Source of the DNA: Selenomonas sp. oral taxon 892 str. F0426 | GTDB taxonomy: Bacteria; Bacillota; Negativicutes; Selenomonadales; Selenomonadaceae | Assembly (NCBI RefSeq): GCF_000468035.1 | Contig: NZ_KI260540.1 | Location: 138,649-200,875, forward strand | DNA: 62,227 nt | Reading direction: 5' to 3' | In this document: positions 50,682-58,935 of the stretch, in pieces | Numbering within the stretch: position 1 is the stretch's first letter | How the letters are laid out: every line of letters begins with the position of its first letter | Position numbers and translations under genes: made by a program | The notes under the pieces: model-generated | Database searches by the model: none | Seen by the model: the letters and a program-made list of their open reading frames with translations, nothing else | Told to the model about the DNA's origin: nothing

Positions 50682-51538
50682 CGGAAGAGCTTGCCCGCAT
50701 CCATATCCGCGAGCATTGCCTGACAGATTTTCTCCGAGGACTTCTCAATGACCTTTTCATAGGTCTTCGCACTCGGGTTGTCCGTACCGGAGTGGATCCC
50801 GACAAGCCAGAGCTTCGATGTGGTCGCCTTCTCAAAGATGCGCTGCGACCAGACGACCTCTCCCGTCGCCGCCTTGATCACGCGCACATCCGTGAGGAGA
50901 CCAAATCCTCCGTCCGTCTTATTCGAGGCATTGCTGAGTGCAGAGCCGAGGAGGCTGCCGAAGGGTCCCGCGAGACTCAGGAGATTGCCGGCAATGTTCA
51001 TCGTTGTCTGGAAATTCACATCCTCCCACTGTCCGACACCGATATTCTGTACGGTACACTGGATGAGGTAGTCCGCCCCCTGCTCCTTGCCGACGCGCGC
51101 GGTGACAGCGGGGTTCAGCGTCTGCCCGAGGCGTGCCGTAGCGACAGTCTGGGCTGTATCGTCCCCAAAGGAGGGACTTTCAAAGACGGCACTGTAGTCA
51201 CCGCCCTCGATGGCCGACTTGCCGGCAAGTACTGCGGGATAGTTGTCGTCTGCAATGAGCTGTTCAAGGTCACCGCCGACATAGCTTGTCTCACGCAGGT
51301 TGAATCGCCCGCTCTCGAGGAGCTTTACCATGAGGTTCTCCGAAAGGCGCTCACTCGTATCAAGCCCTGCAAAGCGCGTATTGTCCGTAAACTCCATGAG
51401 TACACATGTCGGCTTCGTCGTCACTGCGTCAGCCGTCACACCTGCCGCGGGCGCCTCTGCTGCCCAGCAGTGTCCCGTCAGAGCACTCGCGGCAATGCAT
51501 GCGGTGAGCAGGCTTTTCTTCAAATAGGACCGACGCAT
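50678..51538 (-). CDS. CsgG/HfaB-family exported protein, operon position 4
   Basis: 286 residues with a signal peptide (cleavage near CWAAE). The CsgG landmarks include VLMEFTDNTRFAGLDTSERL, then KLLESGRFNLRE, ARVGKEQGADYLIQCTVQNI and VRVIKAATGEVVWSQRIFEK. It is longer than the other members and carries a Gly-rich insertion in the middle (about 195-215). Its start abuts the stop of the gene before it. A pore or ring role is likely from the family but not proven. Confidence 0.82.
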   Translation of the reverse strand: MRRSYLKKSLLTACIAASALTGHCWAAEAPAAGVTADAVTTKPTCVLMEFTDNTRFAGLDTSERLSENLMVKLLESGRFNLRETSYVGGDLEQLIADDNYPAVLAGKSAIEGGDYSAVFESPSFGDDTAQTVATARLGQTLNPAVTARVGKEQGADYLIQCTVQNIGVGQWEDVNFQTTMNIAGNLLSLAGPFGSLLGSALSNASNKTDGGFGLLTDVRVIKAATGEVVWSQRIFEKATTSKLWLVGIHSGTDNPSAKTYEKVIEKSSEKICQAMLADMDAGKLFR

Positions 51539-52318
51539 TTACTTCACCTCTTTCAAGCCCTTCGGCAGACTCAGATATGCAGCATCCGGCGCTGCATCAA
51601 AGCGGTCGATGCGCAGGATGCATTTGTGTTCGTGCACCTTTCCGCCCTCCGTGCGGTAGGTAACGGAGGCGATGCGCGTGAGCTTTGCACCGTCGAAGTA
51701 GAATCGCACCGCCTCAAGTTCATTTGTATCCTGGCGGCGGTAGTCCTCATAACTCATGCCGTCCGTGAGACTGCCCGCCCCCGCCGCGGTGAACTGCGGT
51801 GTTCCGAGAGGCTTTTTCTCCGCCGGAAGGAGAATGGAGAGGAGGCGCGTCACATCCGCCTCACCGAAACGCTCGCCATAGATGAGAACGTCCTCGGTCT
51901 TTTCGCGTTCGCCGCGCACCTTGCCCTTTCCGTAGTTGCCGTAGTAGGTACGCTTGTCCCTGTTCATCTCGCGGTTGAAAATATACTCCTTGCCGTCCTT
52001 GATGAGGAAGCATCTGGCGTAGCTGCCGTACGAGCGTTCCTCGTATTTGTCCGTGCCGCCGAGGATGAGCATGCCGCGATAGGCGCGGCTGACGTACTCA
52101 GGTGCCGCCGCCATATCCTCCTTTGCCCACATTGAGAGCGTCACCTTGTCACGGTTATGCAGACGCTCGGATGGGGTGATGTTTTCATAGCGGACGGTGC
52201 AGCTCCGATTCTCCATCATCGCGCGGTATGCGTCAAGCTTCGCCGCTGCTGCGGGTGAAATGGAGGTAATGGTGAGCGCTGCGCCCATGAGGAGTGCCGC
52301 GATAATCTTACTTTGCAT
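51539..52318 (-). CDS. Exported protein of unknown function, operon position 3
   Basis: 259 residues with a signal peptide (1-26, cleavage near AAAAK). The mature chain is basic and beta-rich, with YGSYARCFLIKDGKEYIFNR and FRFYFDGAKLTRIASV-like segments; a single-copy periplasmic fold is likely. No family is recognised. It overlaps the preceding gene by 11 bp and follows its reading closely. It has some likeness in layout to the gene before it (both have a strand with KDG.YY.F or KDGKEYIFN and a region near the C-terminus with D(G)(A/G)(K/R)L.RI), so these two may be distant paralogues. Confidence 0.65.
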   Translation of the reverse strand: MQSKIIAALLMGAALTITSISPAAAAKLDAYRAMMENRSCTVRYENITPSERLHNRDKVTLSMWAKEDMAAAPEYVSRAYRGMLILGGTDKYEERSYGSYARCFLIKDGKEYIFNREMNRDKRTYYGNYGKGKVRGEREKTEDVLIYGERFGEADVTRLLSILLPAEKKPLGTPQFTAAGAGSLTDGMSYEDYRRQDTNELEAVRFYFDGAKLTRIASVTYRTEGGKVHEHKCILRIDRFDAAPDAAYLSLPKGLKEVK

Positions 52319-53168
52319 TTGCCTTACCTCCTATCGTACCAACGCGTGCGGGGCTGCCAAGCAGGTCGTTCATCCCGCCGGTCCCCGCCTCATAGACAGG
52401 AATCTCAAAGCTCGGCGAAAAAGCCCCTGCGGGGATCTGATCGCTGATGCCCTCGATCTCGATGCTGCTGAGAACGGTTGCTTCGGACATGCCGTTCTTT
52501 TCGATCACCAGCACCTTCTGGATACGTACAAGGCGTCCACCGTCATAGAGGGCGTTGTACAGAATGGTGCCCGCGGTCGTGTTCGCCTGCGTGCGGATCA
52601 CGCTCTTATAGACATCAGCAGTGTAGGTCTTGCTGCCCAGGGTGAGCGTCTTCGTCGTTTCATACGCGGGTGCCGTCAGGCTCGGAGCGCGGTAGGAAAA
52701 CTGATCGTCTGCAAAGAAGATGCGCAGCTCCTCGGGCAGAGCGACATCGTCCGGGACATCCTCCCAATACTCCTCGGGATTCAGTGCGGGACTCGTGAGC
52801 ATATGCGCGGGCAGTATGCGTGCAAACGGTTTGCTGCCGTTGTAGTCGAACTGGTAGTAGTTCCCGTCCTTATACATAGCCTTGTATCGGATGGCGTTCG
52901 CCTTCTTGGCGCCCTCACGTCCCGTCTGCGCCAGGCGGCTGCCGTTCTGAGCAATGAGGCGCTGTGCCTCGCCGTCGCGCACATAGGTCACGCAGAACGT
53001 CCCCGAGGCGAGCCGCGTGCGATAGTCTGCTGCACCCGCCTGCTCTCCGGCAGGTACGGCGCTTTCCTGCATGGCCGCAGGCGCGGGATCCGCATAGACC
53101 TCTGCCATGCCGGGCAGGGTCAGGAGAGCCGCACATCCTGCAAGCGCGAGGATCTTCCTTGCTTTCAT
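52308..53168 (-). CDS. Exported protein of unknown function, operon position 2
   Basis: 286 residues with a signal peptide ending near VYADP. The mature part begins SGTFCVTYVRDGEAQRLIAQ, then YKDGNYYQFDYNGSKPFARI and a C-terminal half containing YNALYDGGRLVRIQKVLVIE. The last pattern recalls the corresponding segment of the next gene. No family is recognised. Its start overlaps the CsgG-like gene (ATGA). Its role is probably periplasmic and connected with the two or three CsgG-type partners. Confidence 0.65.
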   Translation of the reverse strand: MKARKILALAGCAALLTLPGMAEVYADPAPAAMQESAVPAGEQAGAADYRTRLASGTFCVTYVRDGEAQRLIAQNGSRLAQTGREGAKKANAIRYKAMYKDGNYYQFDYNGSKPFARILPAHMLTSPALNPEEYWEDVPDDVALPEELRIFFADDQFSYRAPSLTAPAYETTKTLTLGSKTYTADVYKSVIRTQANTTAGTILYNALYDGGRLVRIQKVLVIEKNGMSEATVLSSIEIEGISDQIPAGAFSPSFEIPVYEAGTGGMNDLLGSPARVGTIGGKANAK

Positions 53169-53842
53169 TTTTTACCTCCCTTATTGTTGCCGTAGCCAAG
53201 CTGTGTAAGCAGCCCCTCTTTGCCGTAGACGGCATCTGTGATCGCCTTCTCAATGGCGTTGTACGCCTGCTCGGGGCTGACGAATGCCGTGCCGAGCGAG
53301 ACAAAAGCACTCCTCGTGCCGACTGCGGTGCTCGTGCTCGTCGAGGCACCATCGCCCTGTGCAACGAGGACAATGCGCCCCGTCGCCACCTCAACCATCT
53401 TGAGCGAGACATGGGCAAAGACGCGATGCTGATCGTTGCGGACCTGTGCGTCGTTCTCGTAGGAAACGGCGGCAACGTGATTCTCCTTCGTCGTCAGTCC
53501 CGTGACGCTCCCGTAGATCTTGTACTCCGCGCCCTTGAGCTGACCGACCCCCGGACCGCCCTCCATGACGCCGGTAAGCCCCATACTTTGCTCTTCGAGG
53601 AGATCCTGCAGATACTCACGGTCGACCACTGTAAACACATCGTAGCGTGCAGTGAGGGTCTTGACCAGCGCCTCCATCGCCTGCCCTGAGTAGTCGCCGA
53701 AGCTCTCCCAGCCGACATCCGGCGCCTTGTTCTTAAACGACATGACAGCGACCACAGGATGATCGTAGAGCCCTGCACGGCATATACTGCTCATACCAAG
53801 CCCAAGCACAAAGGCCATCAACACTGCAATGTTTCGAAACAT
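53165..53842 (-). CDS. CsgG-family exported protein, operon position 1
   Basis: 225 residues with a signal peptide (cleavage near ICRAG). The core is closely similar to the gene at 24387: AGLYDHPVVAVMSFKNKAPD versus AGLYDNPTVAIMPFQNKVPD, then VFTVVDREYLQDLLEEQSMG and VSLKMVEVATGRIVLVAQGD. Like that copy it keeps a cysteine just before the cleavage site, so lipidation is possible. It heads the five-gene operon, and the others overlap or abut one another. Upstream (53843-53970) is AT-rich with a TTGTAT/TAAAAT pair on the minus strand. Confidence 0.86.
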   Translation of the reverse strand: MFRNIAVLMAFVLGLGMSSICRAGLYDHPVVAVMSFKNKAPDVGWESFGDYSGQAMEALVKTLTARYDVFTVVDREYLQDLLEEQSMGLTGVMEGGPGVGQLKGAEYKIYGSVTGLTTKENHVAAVSYENDAQVRNDQHRVFAHVSLKMVEVATGRIVLVAQGDGASTSTSTAVGTRSAFVSLGTAFVSPEQAYNAIEKAITDAVYGKEGLLTQLGYGNNKGGKK

Positions 53843-53976
53843 ACAACTCCCCCTCTGCTGTCAGATCACAATAAAACAGCATATATCTGCCGCTATTTTA
53901 TCACGACTCATCTTTTCGATACAAGATTTTCTTTTATTTCTTTAACTTTTGGCGTATGCAGCATAAATTTAGACAA

Positions 53977-54010
53977 GAAAAAAGAACCTATCGTTAGGTA
54001 ACGAAGGCTC
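53977..54010 (-). terminator. Terminator of the PanF-type operon
   Basis: On the minus strand GAGCCTTCGTTA and TAACGATAGGTTC form a stem followed by TTTTTTC. Confidence 0.8.
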
Positions 54011-54028
54011 TTTCTTCAATCCATCCTC

Positions 54029-55483
54029 TCAAGCCGTGCGCTCGCTGCGCATCTCCCACCAGCTCCCCAGGAGGAAGAATACAAGGGAGACGGTGATGCC
54101 AACGGCGATCGGGTGCAGGCCGAACGGCTTGAACCCTGCCGCCATCGCCGCACAGTAGATCACCGTGCCGCCGCCCATCGCAGCGAGTGCGCCCGTCCTC
54201 CGTGCCCACTTCGTAAAGAGGCCAAAGACGAGCACCCAGAAGAACGCAGTCTCAAGTCCGCCGAAGGCAAACATATTGATGAGCCAAATCAGCGAGGGCG
54301 GAGCAATCGCGAGAATAAAAACGATGATGCCGAGCGCCGCTGTGACGCCCATCGAGAGGCGGCGGAGCGTCTTCTCAGAGACGAATCTGCCGCGCTTTTG
54401 CATATGGTGGAGGTAGACGTCCTTCACCACGGCAGACGACGCCACGATGAGAACGCCAGAGATCGTCGAGATCGACGCCGCCAGCGGCCCGATGATCGCA
54501 AGACCCAGCAGCTCAGGCGGCATGACCTGCGCCATCAGCTGCGGGATTACACTGTCCACCCCGCCGAGGGCCTTTGCGTCCACGCCGAGCACGCCGCGCC
54601 CGAGAACGCCGACGAGATTCACGGCGATGTTCATAAAGGCAATCACAACCGTCCCGATGATCATGGCACGGTGCATGTCTCGGCTGCTGCGATAGCTGAT
54701 GCCGCGCACGACCGACTGCGGCAGCGCAATCGTGAGTGCGCCCACGAGCAGCCACTGCGAAACGTAGAGCGAGATCGGCATGCGTCCCGCCGCCGTCGGC
54801 GTCAGCATCTCCGGATGGGAGGTGCGCAGCTCCGCGAGGATCGCCTGGAGTCCGCCGCCTGCCTCAAGCACATAGTAAAAGAGCAGAACGATACCAAGCA
54901 TCATCACAATCGCACAGCACGTATCCGTCAAGGCGACGGCACGAAACCCGCCGATTGAGGTATAGACAACGACCACAATGCCAAAGAGCACAAGGCCAAG
55001 CTCATAGCTGTACCCTGTGACCGCCGCGAAGAGCTGTGCCCCGCCGACAAACTGCGCGACCATCGATGCTGCAAAGAACACAACGATGGCAAACGCCGCC
55101 ATGGCAGCGAGTACATCCGACTGGTAGCGGTGACGGATGATATCCACAATCGTAACGGCATGGATGCGCCGCGCAAGACGTGCAACCTTTTTCCCGAAGA
55201 TGCCGAGTACGAGGAAGATCGTCATGGTCTGAATGACGGCCATATAGATCCAGCCGAAACCGATCTCATACGCCATCCCGGGGCCGCCGACAAAGGAACT
55301 GACCGAACTATAGGTAGCGACCATCGTCATCGCGAGCACGAACGCACCGAGCGTCTGCCCGCCGACGAAATAGCCCGAGAGGAAGCCGCCTGCATGGCTC
55401 TGCCGCCGCACATAGATCCCGAGCGCCAGCATCGCCGCCATAAAGCCAAGCAGCGGCAGAAGAACCGCAAGATGCCCGTTCAT
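54029..55483 (-). CDS. panF: Sodium/pantothenate-type symporter
   Basis: 484 residues with about 13 hydrophobic helices. It belongs to the sodium:solute symporter family: GYFVGGQTLGAFVLAMTMVA, then TYSSVSSFVGGPGMAYEIG and the core helix ALTIALPQSVVRGISYRS. PanF takes up pantothenate with sodium. The small DUF997 protein encoded immediately upstream, overlapping by ATGA, is the usual companion of panF in bacteria. Other substrates of the family cannot be excluded. Confidence 0.9.
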   Translation of the reverse strand: MNGHLAVLLPLLGFMAAMLALGIYVRRQSHAGGFLSGYFVGGQTLGAFVLAMTMVATYSSVSSFVGGPGMAYEIGFGWIYMAVIQTMTIFLVLGIFGKKVARLARRIHAVTIVDIIRHRYQSDVLAAMAAFAIVVFFAASMVAQFVGGAQLFAAVTGYSYELGLVLFGIVVVVYTSIGGFRAVALTDTCCAIVMMLGIVLLFYYVLEAGGGLQAILAELRTSHPEMLTPTAAGRMPISLYVSQWLLVGALTIALPQSVVRGISYRSSRDMHRAMIIGTVVIAFMNIAVNLVGVLGRGVLGVDAKALGGVDSVIPQLMAQVMPPELLGLAIIGPLAASISTISGVLIVASSAVVKDVYLHHMQKRGRFVSEKTLRRLSMGVTAALGIIVFILAIAPPSLIWLINMFAFGGLETAFFWVLVFGLFTKWARRTGALAAMGGGTVIYCAAMAAGFKPFGLHPIAVGITVSLVFFLLGSWWEMRSERTA

Positions 55484-55743
55484 CGTGCCGCCCCCTCTCC
55501 GTCCGCCTCATCGAGAGGAATATCCTCCGCCGTACAGGCGAGATAGACGGCAATCACGGCGCCCACCACGAGCACCCCCACCGTCGACGTAATCGCCCAG
55601 AGCGGAAAGCCCGCGATCGTCACATCGAGCGATGAGAGCCCGAAGCCCAGCACCGTCCAAAGGACGGCAAAGAGAATCCCTGCCGCAGCAGTACGCCTCG
55701 CCTCACGGGCGGTGGCGTCCGCCGCATTTCTGTCATCCTGCAT
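55480..55743 (-). CDS. DUF997 (YhdT-type) small membrane protein
   Basis: 87 residues from the ATG after AGGAGG. Two membrane helices are visible: AAAGILFAVLWTVLGFGLS and the segment ITSTVGVLVVGAVIAVYLAC. The second ends in the short motif before an acidic tail. It pairs with the PanF-type symporter, with which it overlaps by four bases. Its contribution to transport is unknown. Confidence 0.82.
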   Translation of the reverse strand: MQDDRNAADATAREARRTAAAGILFAVLWTVLGFGLSSLDVTIAGFPLWAITSTVGVLVVGAVIAVYLACTAEDIPLDEADGEGAAR

Positions 55744-55971
55744 GATGAACCTCCTATACAGTTGTGCCGTCGGAGGCTCTCGCTCTCCGCAGCATTCCGA
55801 GCACCGCCGACACATCGGCGCCGCTCTCACAAATATCGCCTTATCCTACCACATCTTTGAGATATGCGCAATCGTTCTTTATTCAAAATTTTCTTTGTTC
55901 AGTTCCGTCCCATTAGTCCTATACACGCCCTTCAGAGGTCATAATTTTTTGGTATAAAATGATAAAATGTC

Positions 55972-56000
55972 TTGATTCCAGCCTAAAAAAGGTATAGAAT
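55972..56000 (+). promoter_or_regulatory. Promoter of the chemoreceptor gene
   Basis: TTGATT and TAGAAT with a 17-bp spacer, 37 bp before the TTG start. Confidence 0.55.
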
Positions 56001-56037
56001 TGATCTTATCTATAAAATTTATGAAAGGGAGAGAACA

Positions 56038-58011
56038 TTGGGTATTAAACAAAAACTGCTCCTCATGGGCACACTCATGGCGCTGCTTGTTGCTGCGATC
56101 TGCGGGATCGGCTACTACAAGGCGCAGGATGCTCTCACCGAGGCAACTGCGAGTGAGATTGAGGCCCTCTTGGACGTGGAGGCGGCAAAGGTCAACACAT
56201 GGCTTGCACGGAAGGAGCAGCAGGCGGTCAGCGCTGCGAACCTCCTCTCTGCATACGACGGCAATCCCGTCATGATGGATCGCGAGATGATGAGTCTCGC
56301 CTCCAACGACAAGGATGTGCTTGATCTCGCCTACGGTGCTGAGGACGGCCGCTTCATCAGCTGGAGCGACGGGGACATCTCCGCGACCGATCCGCGCGGC
56401 CGTGATTGGTACAAGCAGGCGAAGGCGGCCGGCAAGCCGCTCTTCACCGAGGTCTATCAGGACGCCATCTCGAAAAAGATGGTCGTCTCTGCCGCTGTGC
56501 CGTACCAGGGGAAGGACGGCGCATTCGCCGGTGCGATCTGCTCCGACATCACACTCGATACGCTTGGGGAGCGTGTCACACACCTGAAATATCGCGGTGA
56601 GGGCGCCGGCATCATCGTTGAGCCAAGCGGTCTCATCATCGCCTCCTCCGAGGGACAGGCGATGCACAAGGTCGAGGAGAATCCCGTCCTCAAAGAGCGT
56701 TTCCCCGAAATGCTCAAAAATAAGAACGGCTACTTTGCCATGGAGAAGGACGGCGAGCCGCAGATCATCGCCTACGCCACCATCCCCTCCTCCGGCTGGA
56801 TCGTCGCAATTGCAGTGCCGGAGAGCGTTGCATTTGCACAGCTCCAGAGTCTCAAGATGACCTATACGGTACTCACCGTTCTGGGCATTATCCTCGTCGC
56901 AGGCATCATCTTCGCTCTCATGCGCTTTGCAGCGACCATCACGGGAGCAACGGAGCGCCTGATGGATCACGTCAGCGCCCTCGCAAAGGGGGACCTGAGC
57001 CAGCCTGATCTCCCTGTCACCTCACATGACGAGCTTGGACAGCTCGCAGCGAACTTCAACGCCATGATGAAGAACATCCGTGATGTGATCCGACAGGTCG
57101 CAGGTACGGCCGAGCAGCTCGCAGCAGCATCGCAGCAGCTCACGGCAGGAGCACATCAGATGGCGGAGTCCGCGACCGAGATCGCAGGCACCGTCTCCGA
57201 GGTCGCAAGCGGCACAGATGCACAGCTCGAGAGTCTCGCCGGTGCAAAGAAAAACATCGGCATCGTCTCCGGCGATATCGAGCTCGTCACAGACAAAGCC
57301 GGCCGCGTCGCAGACAGTTCTGTCCGTACGGCAGAGGCTGCGGCACGCGGTGAGAGCCTCATGAATGACGCCATGACGAAGATGACCGGCATCGAGCAGA
57401 GTGTCCTGCGCTCCGCCGAGGTCGTCGAAAAGCTCGGTGAGAGTTCCAAACAGATCGGCGAGATCGTCGAAACCATCTCCGCCATCGCCGAGCAGACGAA
57501 CCTCCTCGCCCTCAACGCCGCCATTGAGGCAGCACGCGCAGGCGAGACGGGACGCGGCTTTGCCGTCGTCGCCGAGGAGGTCCGAAAGCTCGCCGAGCAG
57601 TCGCGTGAGGCAGCCGACCAGATCAAGGAGCGCATCACCAGTGTCCAGCATGACACGGCGCAGGCGGTCAGTGCCATGCAGAGCGGTACCGGTGAGGTAC
57701 AGGCAGGAGCGGCGGCCATTCACGAGGTCGGCGTCCAGTTCGAGGACATCATGCGCATGGTCGACGAGATCAAAGAGCAGATGGCCGACATCAACACGTC
57801 CATGCAGACCGTCGCGAGCGGCACAGAGCTGATTGTCCAGTCCGCAGGCATGGTCAACGAGATCACAGAGAAGACTGCAGACCATATGCAGAACATCTCC
57901 TCCTCGTCCGAGTCGCAGTCCGCATCGAGCGAAGAGATTGCCTCCGCCTCCCAGTCGCTGGCCATGCTCGCCACCGACCTGCAGAACACCACGAATAAGT
58001 TCAAGTTCTAA
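56038..58011 (+). CDS. Methyl-accepting chemotaxis protein with extracellular dCACHE domain
   Basis: 657 residues starting at a TTG after GGGAGAG. Two membrane helices (about 7-27 and 280-300) bracket a periplasmic sensor of double-CACHE type ([20 protein letters not shown], then [20 protein letters not shown]). A HAMP domain follows and then a long signalling coiled coil with the hairpin tip [20 protein letters not shown]. It reports ligand binding to CheA and CheW. dCACHE sensors often bind amino acids or other small metabolites; the ligand here is not known. It indicates a motile, chemotactic host. It is followed by a terminator. Confidence 0.94.
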   Translation: MGIKQKLLLMGTLMALLVAAICGIGYYKAQDALTEATASEIEALLDVEAAKVNTWLARKEQQAVSAANLLSAYDGNPVMMDREMMSLASNDKDVLDLAYGAEDGRFISWSDGDISATDPRGRDWYKQAKAAGKPLFTEVYQDAISKKMVVSAAVPYQGKDGAFAGAICSDITLDTLGERVTHLKYRGEGAGIIVEPSGLIIASSEGQAMHKVEENPVLKERFPEMLKNKNGYFAMEKDGEPQIIAYATIPSSGWIVAIAVPESVAFAQLQSLKMTYTVLTVLGIILVAGIIFALMRFAATITGATERLMDHVSALAKGDLSQPDLPVTSHDELGQLAANFNAMMKNIRDVIRQVAGTAEQLAAASQQLTAGAHQMAESATEIAGTVSEVASGTDAQLESLAGAKKNIGIVSGDIELVTDKAGRVADSSVRTAEAAARGESLMNDAMTKMTGIEQSVLRSAEVVEKLGESSKQIGEIVETISAIAEQTNLLALNAAIEAARAGETGRGFAVVAEEVRKLAEQSREAADQIKERITSVQHDTAQAVSAMQSGTGEVQAGAAAIHEVGVQFEDIMRMVDEIKEQMADINTSMQTVASGTELIVQSAGMVNEITEKTADHMQNISSSSESQSASSEEIASASQSLAMLATDLQNTTNKFKF

Positions 58012-58023
58012 GAACATATACAG

Positions 58024-58057
58024 AACGCCCCGCGGCACGTGCTGCGGGGCGTTTTTA
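58024..58057 (+). terminator. Rho-independent terminator after the chemoreceptor
   Basis: AACGCCCCGCGGCAC and GTGCTGCGGGGCGTT stem followed by TTTT. The next gene begins 12 bp later, so some read-through is needed or a promoter lies within. Confidence 0.85.
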
Positions 58058-58068
58058 GAAAGGACTCC

Positions 58069-58821
58069 ATGACCGACATCATCGACATTCACACGCATAC
58101 CATTGCCAGTATGCACGCCTACAGCACCATCCGCGAGATGGCTGCCGCAGCAAAGGAAAAGGGACTTGCACTCATCGGCATCTCCGATCACGCTCCCGGC
58201 CTGCCCGGTACATTCCCCGAGATGTATTTCCGCAACTTTAAGGTCATCCGCCCCGCCGCCTACAGCATCGACATCATCATGGGCGCAGAACTGAACATCA
58301 TGAATTACGAGGGAAAGGTCGATCTGCCCGAAAAGACGCTGCAAAAACTGCACTATGCCATCGCAAGTCTGCATGATCTCACCATCAGGCCAGGCACGCA
58401 GGAGGAGAATACACGCGCCCTGCTCCATGCGATGGAGAATCCCTATGTCGTCATTATCGGTCATCCCGACAACCCCGCCTACCCCATTGACTTCGATGCC
58501 CTTGCGCGTGCCGCAGCGGAGCATCACGTCCTCATCGAGGCGAACAGCGCTTCCCACAACCCGAACGGCCCCCGCAAGGGCTCGGAACTTCTCGCGCGCC
58601 CCCTGCTTGATGCCTGCCGCCGTCACGGCGCACATATCATCATCGGCAGCGATGCACACGTCGACAGCGACGTCGGAGAGCACAGCCACACGCACGCCAT
58701 CCTTGAGGAGATTGACTTCCCTGCGGAGCTTGTTCTCAACAGCGATCCTGCACGGCTCAAAGCGTGGATTGCACAGCGGCATGCACGCGGCGGCGTACAC
58801 GGGCTGAATTATTCTTCTTAA
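58069..58821 (+). CDS. PHP-domain phosphatase/hydrolase (YcdX type)
   Basis: 250 residues. The metal ligands of a trinuclear PHP site are in place: HTHT near residue 8, SDHAPG (about 40), ELN in MGAELNI, GHPDNP, and SDAHVDSD near the C-terminus. YcdX of E. coli and its relatives have phosphatase activity and are linked with swarming. It is cytoplasmic. The ATG follows AAAGGA. It shares the region with the chemoreceptor, and a motility link is possible but only an inference. Confidence 0.9.
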   Translation: MTDIIDIHTHTIASMHAYSTIREMAAAAKEKGLALIGISDHAPGLPGTFPEMYFRNFKVIRPAAYSIDIIMGAELNIMNYEGKVDLPEKTLQKLHYAIASLHDLTIRPGTQEENTRALLHAMENPYVVIIGHPDNPAYPIDFDALARAAAEHHVLIEANSASHNPNGPRKGSELLARPLLDACRRHGAHIIIGSDAHVDSDVGEHSHTHAILEEIDFPAELVLNSDPARLKAWIAQRHARGGVHGLNYSS

Positions 58822-58879
58822 TTTTTCCCATTTTATAGTTATTTATTTTTATTTATTGTTATTTTTCTTCACACGAAAA

Positions 58880-58924
58880 AGAGGAATCACTGCCGATCAT
58901 TTTTCGACAGTGATTCCTCTTTTT
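58880..58924. terminator. Bidirectional terminator with MITE-end-like stem
   Basis: AAGAGGAATCACTG and CAGTGATTCCTCTT stem, followed by seven T on the plus side. The stem sequence equals the first bases of the 161-bp element's inverted repeats. It serves the PHP gene and the convergent receptor. Confidence 0.88.
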
Positions 58925-58935
58925 TTGCGGATTCC

